Source of the DNA: Anthonomus grandis grandis
Taxonomy: Eukaryota; Arthropoda; Insecta; Coleoptera; Curculionidae
Assembly (NCBI RefSeq): GCF_022605725.1
Contig: NC_065554.1
Location: forward strand, 22,711,100 to 22,775,099
Length of the DNA stretch: 64,000 bases
Direction of reading: 5' to 3'
How positions within the stretch are numbered: position 1 is the stretch's first letter; each line of letters opens with the position of its first letter. Below, in pieces: positions 33,960 through 45,521 of this stretch. The translations under genes were made by a program, and so were the position numbers. The notes under the pieces were generated by a model. That model was not told the origin of the DNA and searched no databases. It was given only the letters and a program-made list of their open reading frames with translations.

Positions 33960-34734
33960 TCCTGGCATTGTTATATTAACAGAACATTGGCTTAGACCTA
34001 ATGAATGTTTTTGTATTGATGAATATGTACCACTGTCAGTTTATTATTGACAAAACTCTCTGCATGGAGGGACTGCTGTTCTAGTTAGGAGACATTTTCA
34101 AAACTTTTTCTGTACTGTTGATAAGTTTGGTGATGCCTCAGTTGAACGGGTTTTTGAGTGTTCGGTGTGTTTTTGTAAATTGTTTAATATGTACGTTATT
34201 TGTATATACCGCCCGTTCTCTGGGGATATCAGTGTGTTTCTTGACAGGTTAGATTGTCTTCTGTCCCAGCTCCCTATTCACTCTCGTGTTATCTTGGCTG
34301 GAGATTTTAATATTAATTATTCAAAGGTTTCCTTACCGCAAAGAATTTCTCGTGATGGAATCTTCAAATCATTTGCACTCACCATGCATGTTAATGCACC
34401 CACTCGTATTTCGTCCTCTTCATCGACCACTATTGATTATTTCTGCAGTAATTTGGACGGTGTTACCTATTCAGTGCACTCAGTGGGTATATCGGATCAC
34501 GAGGGAGTGTATGTCCAATTCCCTGGTGACTTTAAAAACAAATCTGGCCGCCGCATTGGGAGAGTGTTTAGTGGGAACAATTTGAATTTATTTTCTCAAT
34601 CCATTTCATCTGTTAACTGGAATATAATTCGGGCTGCTCCACAACCATTTTCTTCCTTTTATTATATATTACGTGATAAAATAAATATCTGCTTTCCCTT
34701 GCTTCGACTTAAATCCAAGAGACGAAAACCATGA
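33960..34734 (+). pseudogene. LINE apurinic-type endonuclease domain
   Basis: EEP-fold nuclease that nicks target DNA for target-primed reverse transcription. Visible motifs: TEHWLRPNECF near 33,985, a stop in VYY* near 34,045, GGTAVLVRRHF, then the clean frame 34165-34734 with IYRPFSGD, VILAGDFNINY (D and N of the active site), TTIDYFCSNL and VGISDHEGVYVQF (the SDH motif). The last 189 codons are open, so decay is mostly upstream. Confidence 0.85.
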
Positions 34735-34767
34735 ATCACCGCGGGACTAAAAACATCTGCCCAAACT

Positions 34768-36452
34768 TTGCGATGCTTAGCAAGACTTCACAAATCTATT
34801 GACAATCAATTCATCAAGTCTTATTTTCAGGATTATCGGAAAATTTATAGGCGTCTGATAAAAGTCAGAAAGGAACTGTATTACAATGAGCGCTTAGACT
34901 GGTCCGGTAACAGACAGAAGGAAAGTTGGTTATTCATTAACGAATGTAGGCAGTCTTCTTGTCGGCGGTTGGTTGAATCGGACTTGGGCCCCGATGATTT
35001 CATTGACTATTTTTCTAATATTGCTGAGAAGTTACTGGAAGCAGTTCCCAGTGAGGGCGATCCATTGCAGTATCTTAATCGGAATCCTATCAACCAATAA
35101 TTTTTTTTCCACCCTGTAGATGCAACAATTGGTCCTTGAAACAATTCTGTGCTTGAAGAATCATAGGTCTTTAGGTTCCGATGGTATCTCTTCACGTCTG
35201 CTGTCACTTCTGCTTGCGAGCGCTTTAGGTGCTTTGGTTTGGGCAATCAATCAGTCATTTCTTCGGGGCGAGTTCCCATCCTGCTTAAAGGAAGCTATGA
35301 TTATCCCTCTTCATAAAGGTGGTAGCTTGGACCGACCCTCTAACTTCCGTCCCATATTAATTTTGTCTACCTTCTCCAAGGTTCTTGAGCGGCTTGCAAA
35401 AAAGAGAATTGTCTCTTTTTTGACCAAATACAATGTGCTGTCCCCTAATCAGTAGGGATTTTAGTCATCTAAGGGCACGCAGGGTGCTATTTTCAGATTC
35501 TTGGAAAGTTTGTATCTATCTATGAACTCCAAGGAGGCTGCAGCAGCGGTGTTCTGTCCAAGGCCTTCGATTGTGTGGATCATGGAATACTGCTGTCAAA
35601 GCTTGATTTTTACGGATTTAAGGGAATGGCTTTGGGGTGGTTGCATCTGGATTTTCATCAGGGATAGCACACCTTAAATATGGTGTACCTCAAGGGTCAG
35701 TGTTGGGTCCTATTTTATTTTTATTATACGTTAATGACTTAAGCTCTCTATCACTGCATGGGCTAGTGGTTCAGTTTGTCGATGATACTACAATTTTGTG
35801 GCATAACAAAGATCAAAAAGTAGTCAGATCTCTCATAGTAGAGGACCTTCATAAAATTAAAGAGTGGTGCATCTGCAATCAGTTTGTATTCAATGTTGAT
35901 AAGACTTTTGTTCTGGGCTTCAAGTGTAATGTGGAGGGTTTTTTGTTTGATGAGCAGAGTCCACTACATGGTGGGGATTATTGTCGATTTCTCGGCCTCT
36001 TCATTGATGAGAGTTTAATGTTTGACAACCACGTTTTGGGCCTCGCTGCCAAACTCTCTTCTGGTTGTTTTGCAGTCAGGGTTGCCAGGCATGAGTTGGG
36101 GGGGGTTGTTTGCTCGTTCAGTTTATTTCGCCTTAATAGACTCTCATATCCGTTATGATTTGCCATTTCGGGGTTTGTGCTCCAAGGGACTCCTTAACAT
36201 CATTTTTACTATTCAGAAAAAAGCATTAAGGTATCTGTGTGGTTTGGTCTGACAGTCTCTTGTAAACCTCTTTTTGTAGCTGAAAGAATTTTAACAGTTT
36301 TCTCACTCTTTATATTGGAAACTGCAACACTCATACATAAGTCCGTAAGTCCACCATCCTGCACCAGTCATAATACTCGTCAAGTGGGCAACTTATCTCT
36401 TCCAATCCCCACCTCCTCACTTACGAGAAACTCTCTTATACATATTTATTAG
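34768..36452 (+). pseudogene. LINE reverse transcriptase and C-terminal region
   Basis: RT with recognisable blocks. RSLGSDGISSRLLSLLL and SCLKEAMIIPLHKGG lie at about 35,150-35,320. PSNFRPILILSTFSKVLERL follows, then a stop at about 35,454 replacing an expected Q/F position. A shifted motif A segment falls near 35,560. GVPQGSVLGPILFLLYVNDL is at about 35,680 and the catalytic box FVDDTTILW at about 35,778, where V replaces the usual A. Frame changes at about 36,090 and 36,240 carry the C-terminal region (FTIQKKALRYLCGL, then AERILTVFSLFI). At least four disabling changes. Confidence 0.85.
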
Positions 36453-36875
36453 TCAAATTATTAAACATGTTCCTTTTTCTATTAGGACTGTTACAGACCT
36501 TAAAAAGTTTAGGAGAGAACTAAAGAAATTAATTTTACCAAAAGCTTACTACAGCATTGAAGAGTATTTTAACGACTCATTTTAATATTTAAAATTAATT
36601 ATATATCTGTTGATCAGATTTATTTTATATATTTTTTTATTATTCTTGTTTTATGTTGGTTCTTGCCTTTTCTTTTCTTCTTTTTTGGTTTTTTCTTTGA
36701 TTATATAAAATATGCTTCTATGTACAATCACAATTGATTCTGTATTCTGTTTTTGTCCTGTATCCTGTATAGCCAAATAAATACTAGTATTATAAATTCT
36801 AGGATTAGGAAGCTTTTAGCACAAGTTTGTAAACTTAGCAAATAAAGTATATTTTGACTTTGACTTTGCCTTTGA

Positions 36876-37659
36876 GTGTGCAATTCAATCGTCATTATAA
36901 TATTTGTAGACATTATTGTATTACTTGATGGTCTTGTAATGCCACGTTGTTATGGCCAACGGGTACAATTTAGACAGCATATAGTATTCTTACGATAAAA
37001 AAGTTATAATATTAACATTTACAAAATCAGTGGTTCTCTGCTTTGGCAACGAAAATTCTGATACTGCACAGAAAGTGAATCTGAAATTTAACTAAGGATT
37101 ACTTTCATTGTCATTCTGTGCTAAAAACCTTGGCCTTATGATATAAAGCACACATGATATATGATACGGAAAACCACGATTTAGAGAACACGTCAGCATG
37201 AATATTAAAAAAGCATATGAAACATTAAAGACAAACAAAGAAACTTAAAGTCCCTTGTTTTTTTCTATGGATTAATCAAACTAAGACTCCATCATATTTT
37301 ATCAAAAGAAATAAATATCGGACAGATGATCGATCATAACCTTAACATAAGGGAACAAATAACACCTCTTCAGCATTATATTTAAATGTTTTTAGCAAAG
37401 CTTTACCTATAACGTCAACCGCTTGTACAATTTTATATAAAAGCACACTTAAAACAATAGATTGCTAATAATTTCAGAAAGAAAATAAAATTATACCTAC
37501 TTGGTTAAAAAAGAGAAAAAAATAACATTGAAAATAATCAATGATGTCACAATTTTTGGTTTTAACATTTTGTACTATTAAACTTAAAATATATTTTTTT
37601 TAAATATAGCAGCAACTTTAAAATACTATGTTGACATACGTATAATTGATATAATATAT
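36876..37659. other. No gene seen
   Basis: AT-rich spacer between the LINE tail and the solo LTR. No coding frame or repeat recognised. Confidence 0.55.
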
Positions 37660-37979
37660 TGTAACGATATTGAACACTCCGAGAAACTTAGCTGATTCTC
37701 CACTATTCCGGAATGACATAAGTGGCACACTGCACGACGTCTCGAAGATCAGTGAATCTTCCGGACTTATGGTCAGCCAAGTATATAAGGAGCTGCGTCG
37801 CCGCTGGGAATCAGTTGACAGTTCAGTTCAGAATATTGGTGCGAGATTTAAATTAGACATAAACAGTTGTAAGTAAATAGAGTGAAAATACATATTTCTA
37901 GTAGTCGTAAGTGTGTAAATAAATTAGTGGTCTATTTTCGATTGTTAATTCTCACCTAACGAACGGGAAAAACCCTACA
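37660..37979 (+). mobile_element. Solo LTR (320 bp) with 4-bp target duplication
   Basis: Starts TGTAACG and ends CCCTACA, flanked by ATAT on both sides (37656-37659 and 37980-37983). A 4-bp duplication fits Ty3/gypsy integrases. It has a TATA box and a conserved promoter-like middle and matches the minus-strand copies at 32,782-33,100 and 54,269-54,578. No internal coding region or second LTR is adjacent, so it arose by recombination between two LTRs. Confidence 0.85.
37782..37790 (+). promoter_or_regulatory. LTR TATA box
   Basis: TATATAAGG lies within the LTR followed by GAGCTGCGTCGCCGC. The same block is present, inverted, in both other copies, which argues that it is the retroelement core promoter. 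Confidence 0.55.
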
Positions 37980-37983
37980 ATAT

Positions 37984-39059
37984 ATATAATTTTGTTTAAC
38001 CAAATTTTGTATTCTTGCAGCTTGAACTGATTATTTCTAATTTCCTTTTGCATTATCTACATTCATTCTGTATGACAATATTTTTAGGAAATAATAAGAA
38101 ACATTCTTACCTTTTTTACCCAATGTAAGAACATTTCTTGCATCTCAAGACTTTTTTGAGTTAAAGTCATATTTATCATCTAAAATCTGAGAGCCACCAA
38201 ATTTGAAGCATTTTTTTGTAATTTATACAGAGCTCCCGATGATAAAATTGACTGTAAAAAGTAGAAAATAGATCTATTTTTATTTAAGATCTTCTAAACT
38301 TCTATGTAGCTTTTAATTTTGAGCAATAATAACTTTAACTTCCTTTAACTAATAAACTGCATTGCCTTTAAATGCAATAATGCCCACATAAATAAAATTA
38401 CCATTAACGATCAACCCTGTAAAAATTAATTTAAAGAACTTCAAACACACATGCATCCATGGTAATTGTTCCAGAGACTCGTATCCAAACAAGTGCAGGG
38501 CTTCATTTATCGATTGAGGCTACTCCATCATTTATGAGTTTGTGTTCCAGCTAAATTCACATCGGGAGCCGAAGGCGATAGACTTAACGAAGCTTACGTT
38601 TGCCGTAATTACAGCGTTACCGCTGGCCATTCGCTTCCTTAACAAAATAAACATCCCGAGTATACGTCTCTGACGGACGTATATTTATGATTGAGTTAAG
38701 ACCACGTGAAAGCAGCAGCTATGGTGGAAATAATTATTTGGTTGTTAATTGTTCACCATTACCATTAAATTCACTATTGCGTTCTGACGAAGCATTTTCC
38801 GTTATTGAATTCAGAACTTACCTAACACTCCAGGGATTTTCGATTCAATTTACATACAAGGGTTTTTTCTAAAACGTTAACAAAGGAACAAGATACAGAT
38901 ACTTCCTTTGTCGACTTATTTCTAACATGCTCCTAAAATCCAAAATTAGGAAAGTCAGATTTCAGAATCTAAGATTTCACCGTTTAAATTTTCGGCAGAA
39001 ACTTCATCCAACTGGAAGTTTTTGGTTGATAACTTGATGTACTAAAGCTGGAATTATGA
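37984..39059. other. No gene; GC-richer segment at about 38,500-38,740
   Basis: Mostly AT-rich. 38,500-38,740 is richer in GC and CpG, with a direct/inverted CGTCTCTGACGGACGTATA element near 38,665. The 61-codon frame at 38687-38872 has no domain. This may be conserved noncoding host DNA. Confidence 0.4.
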
Positions 39060-39812
39060 AATAAGGCATGTTTGATACAAGATCAACCAACTTCAAAGAT
39101 TTGGGAGTCATTTTTGATAGCTCACTTTCATTTAGTTTTCATATCGAAGATATTATAAAAAGAAGTTATAAAATGCTGGGTTTTGTTGTCAGGAAGTCTC
39201 AATTCTTTGAGAATATATCTAGAAATAAACTCTCTGGTCGCCATACTATCAGAACCATATTGAAGAGCTTCAAAATATACAGCGAAAATTTCTTAAATTC
39301 CTTTTGTTTAAATGAGAAACAGGGTATCCTGAACTTGGCTTCTCACATGATTTTGCTTGAAAGATTTCAGGTAAAATCCTTACAGGAAGGAAGGGATTCG
39401 GTAGACTTACAGTTCTTACATAAATGAAATAATGGCGTAATTGACTCATCAGAGATCTTGCAACTTCTAAATTTACACAGTCCTTGGCTATTAGCTTGCA
39501 GTTCTCAAACTTTTTACCTTTCAATACCTCGAATCAACATTACAAAATTTTCACCTATACGTAGAGCTTGCAATACATACAACTCTTTACAGAATCAATG
39601 CGATATATCTAACTGTAGCCTAGACGAAATTAAAAGAATTCGCTTAGTTTAGATAATCTTGTTTTCTTCTTTTTTATATATTTATTAATAATTTATCATA
39701 TCTATAATATTAATTTTATTTTTATAAGATCATTTCATGTTTATATACATCGTTTCCACTCTATTGTTGGAGTTTCTGTGTTGAGTAATGTAAATAAATA
39801 AATAAATAAAAT
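39060..39812 (+). pseudogene. LINE 3' end with (AAAT)n tail
   Basis: The C-terminal part of a LINE ORF2: NFKDLGVIFDSSLSFSFHIE and KRSYKMLGFVVRKSQFF at 39,090-39,220, then ERFQVKSLQEGRDSVDLQFL to 39,425. After a stop it continues NSLQNQCDISNCSLDEIKRI at about 39,580. The element ends in AAATAAATAAATAAATAAA at 39,793-39,811. RT catalytic motifs are absent, so this is a 5'-truncated insertion of about 750 bp. Confidence 0.75.
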
Positions 39813-40385
39813 AACTTTTTATTAAGAAATAACTCTAAAGACGTCAGGACGTAAGTATCCCCTATATCTTCTTTGGTAGTTGATATAAAATTATAAGAAA
39901 TATAAGCAAAGTTAAAGATTACCTCAATGTCTGTGAGATTCCATCGGTTCAATTTTTTAACCAGAACTTTCTTGTTGATAACTTTTGATCTACTGAATCT
40001 AGAATCATGAAATAAGTAGCGTTAAATTAAAACCAATAAGCTATTCATATCACTACTAAAGCTCTAAACGCCCTATAGAGGTGAAATATTTTAGCTCTTA
40101 TTTAATATGCCTCTTCCAAACAGATTGGAACTTCAATCATGAGCAATATTAAAGAGTAGGTAATTATTTAAATGTTTCTATTAAGACGACTTAAAATTTG
40201 CCTTATGTTAGGAGACCTTTACTCGGTCCAGCTATGAATTTTTAATTGATTACTTTAAATCTATCGTAGCTAGGATTATATATATTTTATTATATACATA
40301 TTTTTTTAATTAGAAGTTATTAAGGGTGGTTCATTTTGAAATGAAAGTACTATATAACGAGAAACATTAAAAAAATTATAACATA
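39813..40385. other. No gene; flanking repeat
   Basis: GTTGATAACTT-GAT-TACTGAATCT-GAAT-ATGAAATAAG occurs just left of the LINE (ending 39,065) and again at 39,973-40,016, both with G/A and length differences. A third, weaker relative lies near 40,235. This is a diverged host repeat that the LINE landed next to. Confidence 0.45.
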
Positions 40386-42920
40386 TCTTCTTCAGACCCC
40401 AGGTATCATACATAGATGATACTATACATAGATGATTTTATTTTCTCAAACAAAGCGCGCAATAATATTTCGCTCAGAACCAGACGTATCATTGGCGATG
40501 CCCACTGGCAATGCTGTTTATATTTTTTTCCGCACACGATTTTGACATTTTGAGGTTATAGTTTTATGCGGTTTGTTTACGCTTGGACTTTTGTTTCTTG
40601 GACCATGGTTTTAAGTAGAAATAAACGTAAGTATAGAAAAATGAATTATTTTGTTTTGTTTAAAATATAGTTTGTAGCTTGCAGAATTACGATTTAATAA
40701 AAAATTGTGAATAAAGTTAAAATCTCGGATGATTTGGAGAGTTTTAGCAAGCAAAAAAATATTCAATCAACGGTTTTAGTTAAGGTATCATTGGCGATAC
40801 CTTGGGATTCTACCGATTCAGATATATACGAGCCCCGTCTCATTTCAGTTGGCCCACTTAGTAAAAAACGAATTTATTATTCTTTTATCGAATCTTTATT
40901 CCACAATATTACAATACCAAAAAGTATCTCATATAAACATTATGTGTTATCTGTAAAATTAGATTTTGATTGATTGATACATTTTTTAATCATATTTAAT
41001 ATAGTAGAAATAAATTTCTTGTTTCTATTTTTTATTTTATTTTCATCTTATTTTTATTTTATTTTAACTCTTTAGGCATATACAAGGGTTCTATTCATTA
41101 TGTCTGAAATCCACTAGCAAGAAATTTGGGATAGTTTTAATCAGGGGGAGTACCAGAACTTAATAAACACCATGCCTTAAAGAATTGCGGCTGTTAAAAA
41201 ATAAAAAATAAAAATATGTTCAATATAAATTTGTTTACTTTCCCATTTTGTCGTGTTTATAGGTATATAAGTAAAGCTTATTATTTGTTTAAAACTATAT
41301 AGCAGTATAAAATTTGTCCATTTTTGGTGGTTTAAACAGAAATTATTAAGAATTTTTAATTGGGCCAACTGAAGTGAGACAGGGCTCGTATTATATTATT
41401 ATTTTTTACTTGATAAAAACCACTTTTAGTTTTTATTTTTTGATGATAATATTTTTGTTTTAGGACCTTTAACACAAAAGGAGCTTCAAAATTTAGCAGA
41501 CAACATTGATTTGAACCAGTCGGATATCGGAGAGCTGTCATCAGAAGAAGAGGAGGACCTGACAACGCATTTTGCTGAAGATGAAGAAGATCAACAAACC
41601 GACTCTTCATCATCGGACGATGACCTACCTTTGTCCCATTTTCTCCCAGCAAAAAAAAAAGTTGGGGCCGAACTGCTAAGCTAGAGGTTCATTCTTTTCC
41701 ATTTTTTGAATGATGCTGCTGATGTAAACAAAGAGTTAGAGTACTCCATCAAATATTTAGACAAATACATTTCAGACGACTTTTACAAAGATATTACACT
41801 CTACACAAACATGAGAGAAGTAAAAGATAAAGGTCGTTCTTTCGAGACTACTTCAGATGAAATAAAAATGTTTTTTGGAGTGTCGATATTAATGGGAATT
41901 TATGGACTTCCAAGAATTCGGATGTTTTGGTCCAGAGAAATGAGGGTTCCCATGATATCTGATAATATAACCAGAGACCGATACTTTGGTTTGCGCTGTC
42001 GTCTGAAACTTGTAGAAGATGACAAAATATCAAGGGAGTAAAGGAGTTTAGATAGGTTTTGGAAAGTAAGGCCAATGCTTGACAGAGTTTTGAAAGGATG
42101 TAGATGAAATAAACGTACTGAGGCGGCATCAATCGACGAACAGATGATACCATTCCATGGTAAAGTAATAATGCAACAATTTTTGCGTGGAAAACATGAA
42201 CCAGTAGGCATTAAGAATTTTGTAATGACAACACTAACTGGAATTCCTTTTGATTTTTACTTGTACTAACGAAAGGGGTCATCAGTAGAGTCAGCGCTCA
42301 CTCCTGTACCAAAGAAGCTTGATATAGGTGGCATAATGGTACTCAAACTAACTGACACTTTACCAGCTGGTGTTTCAGTTTACACTGACAGATATTTTAC
42401 ATCTATTCCACTAATAGATGCATTATTGTCCAGAAAACTAACCCCAACAGGAACCATGATGCTAAGTAGGCTTCCAAAAAAAGCAAAATTTTTAAAAGAT
42501 AACGATTTAAAAAAAAAACAGGTAGAGGTTCCCATGACCAGTTCCATACAGGATTCCAACGTCAATTTAGTAAAGTGGTTTGATTCGAAACCTGTACACT
42601 TTGCTTCATCATCTACTGGCGTTGAGCCACTAGGAACATGTTCACGTTGGTCCAAAACTGAACATAAATACATAACAATAAATCAGCCTGCAATAGTAAA
42701 TGAATACAATTTAAAAATGGGAGGGGTGGATCGACTGGATAGAGTGATTGGAAAGTATCCTATGCGTGCTCCAACAGACCTCCTGCAATATTTTTCTGTG
42801 TTGTAGCGTTGACAGAAATTGTTTTGAGTTATTAATTAGCATTTAATTAGTTCGACAAAAATTAATAAGTTCGGTTTTTATTTGTATTGATATAATCCCG
42901 ACGTATCATATATGATACCT
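40386..42920 (+). mobile_element. piggyBac-like transposon, decayed
   Basis: An element of about 2.5 kb around a piggyBac transposase pseudogene. Imperfect palindromes of the form GTATCAT-n-GATAC lie near both edges (40,403-40,424 and 42,902-42,917) and inside the left part (about 40,486 and 40,786). They probably mark subterminal transposase sites. The flanking TTAA and exact tips were not identifiable, so boundaries are approximate. Confidence 0.75.
40605..42806 (+). pseudogene. piggyBac transposase
   Basis: DDD transposase (DDE_Tnp_1_7). A first exon 40605-40626 (MVLSRNK) ends at GTAAGT. The acceptor TTTTAG ends at 41463, and the joined frame continues RPLTQKELQNLAD, an acidic Ser/Asp-rich N-terminus as usual for this family. 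Catalytic regions: DEQMIPFHGK near 42,137, VYTDRYFTSIPL near 42,380 and KMGGVDRLDRVIGKYP near 42,715. Stops occur at about 41,680, 42,039, 42,104 and 42,267, with at least one shift. The C-terminal Cys-rich domain is missing after about 42,806. The intron of about 837 bp holds an 88-codon frame (40707-40973) of unknown meaning. Confidence 0.88.
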
Positions 42921-43518
42921 ATTTTTTTTCCAAAAATATAAAAAAGTAAAATAAAAAAAATTGAAAATTGTTTTATTAACCTACTACCTACAGGAATAAT
43001 GCAATGTGTTTTTGTAAATTTATACATGTCATAACCAAAAAAAAATGTTTGGTATTGAACACATTTAATATTGAACAAACACAGTTTATTACACGAAATT
43101 ATAATAGTTTTAAAAAGTTACTGATAAACTAATTTAAAGTGCATTTGTTAATTACTTTTGATTATCAGCTTACGTAATTGCGAAAATTATAATCCCCTGA
43201 AAGTTGATTCACTTGTCAATTTTGTTTAAATTTTTAATTTCCTCCTAGTTACTTCTTGTTCTTCCTCCGCTCCTCTGCTCCTTATAGTAGAATAACATAT
43301 TTATCAATGTAGGAAATGAAAAATTTTGAACACAGGCCTAATCTATGGTCTAGTAAAATTGTTCATTTCATTTTAATGGATTTCATTATCTATTTAAGAT
43401 AATATGAAAAATATGAATTACATTAATTATATAATTAAAACTAGTACTATGAATTATATTATAACTTTTAAATTGTGTCTATAAATTGCAATATACATTT
43501 GTAAAAATTTCCGTAATA

Positions 43519-43542
43519 TATTGTATTGTATTGTATTGTATT
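43519..43542. repeat. (TTGTA)n microsatellite
   Basis: Four perfect TTGTA units in AT-rich DNA. Confidence 0.85.
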
Positions 43543-43583
43543 TATGTAATGGTATGACTGAAATAAGATGAATTATGAATAGT

Positions 43584-43655
43584 TATCATTTAGGCAACCT
43601 GTGGCTTTTAGCTGGTATGTCCTAAAGCGGACATCCAATGCCTTAAATGATGATA
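43584..43655. other. 72-base potential multi-stem structure
   Basis: The outer arms TATCATTTAGGCA (43584-43596) and TGCCTTAAATGATGATA (43639-43655) pair with one bulge. Inside are TGTCC-TAAAGC-GGACA and a weaker ACC...GCT-TTT-AGC...GGT, so a three-way junction can be drawn. No RNA family recognised. It could be a chance fold or the centre of a small inverted-repeat element. Confidence 0.4.
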
Positions 43656-44499
43656 TGTAGGATCCGTTACTCTGACATAAAAAGCCAAGCATAAACACCG
43701 GCAACTTTAATTCTCAATTATTGAATGAACTTTTAAGTATTTTCAATAAAGAATTAACGAAAAACGAACCAGTTTTTCATTAGTTTAATAGCTGCTCGTA
43801 AACAAGCGAAAAACCAATAAAGTTCCGAAAATTTGCATTTCCTATTCACCTGCAATTATTCAGGGCGTAAAGCCGTCGGTCTCTGACGTGTTTCGCGTTT
43901 TTCCAGAATACTTAAGTAGCTTTAACGGCAAAGAGGCAGATTTCCGTTCGGTATAAAAACAAAATGATGAAACCTGATAAGGATGTCAGAAAAAATAATG
44001 AGACAAAAGTTTTGTCCCAGAAGAAAATATTTTTTAGATCATAAACTAGCTTTGGGGTCGTTTGAATTCTTATTCAATTATAAGGAACTTACAGAAAAAA
44101 ATTTGTTTTCCTTTGATTTTTTTTATTACTAACCCATAGTTCAAAAAAAAAATCTCTTTGATCACCTTTTATAACAATTTTAATTATAAAGGCTTATACT
44201 AAGTTAAGTGTAAATAATTGATTGTCTTGTTGTTATTTAAGATTAAATTTGGATTCTACCAATGTTCTCAGGGAAATCCTTGAGCAATTTCCAGGTGTAA
44301 AGTCGTATGTGTGGTAATTTTAATAAAAAGGTGTTCATCACTGCTAATTTATTATTCTGCCAGGTCAATAAGATGATCACGTTGGTCATTACCAACTCCC
44401 AGTCCATCTAAAAGTAAATATTTATATTTACCTAATAATAATATTTACTTCATATTTATTGCAAGATTTGAACCCGTTCTATTTGTCTATAATATACAA

Positions 44500-45241
44500 A
44501 TTAATTACGAAATTATGCCTGGAATAAAGAAAGGAATATCTTAAAGTCTATGTGCCTTGCATTATTGAATAATAGTCCACGTTTTAACTACCCAGAAGAA
44601 ACAAATATGCATGAATCTTCTCTTGAATAAAAGAGGGATATTCCAGGGTTCTACTTCTTTAAATGAAGGGAAAAACTAATGGTTTTATTGCCTGGAATAA
44701 ATAAGGAATAATTCCTAATATTATGCCTGGAAGAAAAGGAAACGATTCGATTCCATAAGCTGGAATATCAAAATATTTAGCTTTCAATTAATAAGAGAAG
44801 AACAATACATCGGTTAATTGTCTGAAATGACAAAATAATCAGGAATTTTGTGACCCGACTTGAAATAAAGGGAAAATAGGACTAATTAGTGGTGTAAGTG
44901 CCTGAAACAACAGAATAATCATTACTTTTTGACTTACTTAAATAATAGACAAAAGGAATAATTCATTTTCAACTGCCTGAAATGTTTTAACTAACTGAAT
45001 TTAAAAAAGTATCATGAATATTTGCCTGGAAATGTCTGGAATAGAAAAGCTTAACATAATTGATATTTATTTGCCTAAAGTTAAAGAGAAATTATTCATA
45101 ATTCAGGAAAAATCTATATTTCAACTGCCTGGAATAGGATTATTTCAAGTTCAAAGTAACAATTAATAAAAAATAATTCACGGTTTAAGGACCTAGAATA
45201 AAAGGGAAAAAGTATATGAACTGCCTGGAATAAACAAGTAA
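44500..45241. repeat. Degenerate minisatellite, unit about 50-70 bp
   Basis: The phrase [AC]TGCCTG[GA]AATAAA recurs about eleven times between 44,516 and 45,225, most regularly after 44,817 with spacings of about 50-85 bp, each followed by an AT-rich segment ending near AATAATTCATGA-like text. Units are too diverged for a precise consensus by eye. The array stops exactly where the gypsy fragment begins. Confidence 0.65.
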
Positions 45242-45433
45242 TCATGAATCTTGTTTTGAAATTTTTGCAGAGCCTTGCGAAAACGTTGACCCTGAAATGC
45301 CATTAATTTTTATTTGCTTTCCTGTATTTATGTTTTTATTTTTGTCAACATGTTCACTAAAAATAACGCTTATGGAAGCACCCGTATCAATTAAAAAATT
45401 TAACTGTTTACCAGTGTATAAAATTTGGGCCAT
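45242..45433 (-). pseudogene. Retroelement aspartic protease, N-terminal fragment
   Basis: The active-site motif LIDTGASISVIF is clear, but the frame ends after about 60 codons at the minisatellite junction, so the second half of the fold is missing. It lies just downstream of gag on the same strand, in normal gag-pro order. Confidence 0.75.
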
Positions 45434-45521
45434 TTACGTTTAGAATAACTGACTCTTGTTCTTGTTTAGGCACGAAAAAACTTATCAGCCTGTGTTGCGC
45501 TATCCGTAAGTACATTATCTT

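Larger units (their letters stand above)
33930..36875 (+). mobile_element. Jockey-superfamily LINE, nearly full ORF2
   Basis: A non-LTR retrotransposon of about 2.9 kb carries an endonuclease (33,960-34,600), linker (34,768-35,100), reverse transcriptase (35,120-36,160) and C-terminal region (to about 36,450). It ends in a 3' UTR with AATAAA-like signals and a short TTTGAC tandem tail at 36,851-36,875. ORF1 and the 5' end are absent. Several stops and shifts show it cannot move. Confidence 0.85.
42921..44499. other. No gene; short GC-richer patch at 43,860-43,960
   Basis: AT-rich apart from 43,860-43,960, which has several CpGs (CGTAAAGCCGTCGG, GACGTGTTTCGCG) but no frame. A pentanucleotide repeat and a structured motif in this stretch are listed separately. 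Confidence 0.45.

Noticed and set aside
41848..42211. Two long minus-strand frames over the piggyBac gene
   Set aside because: Antisense shadows of the transposase. The + strand has the DDD motifs.
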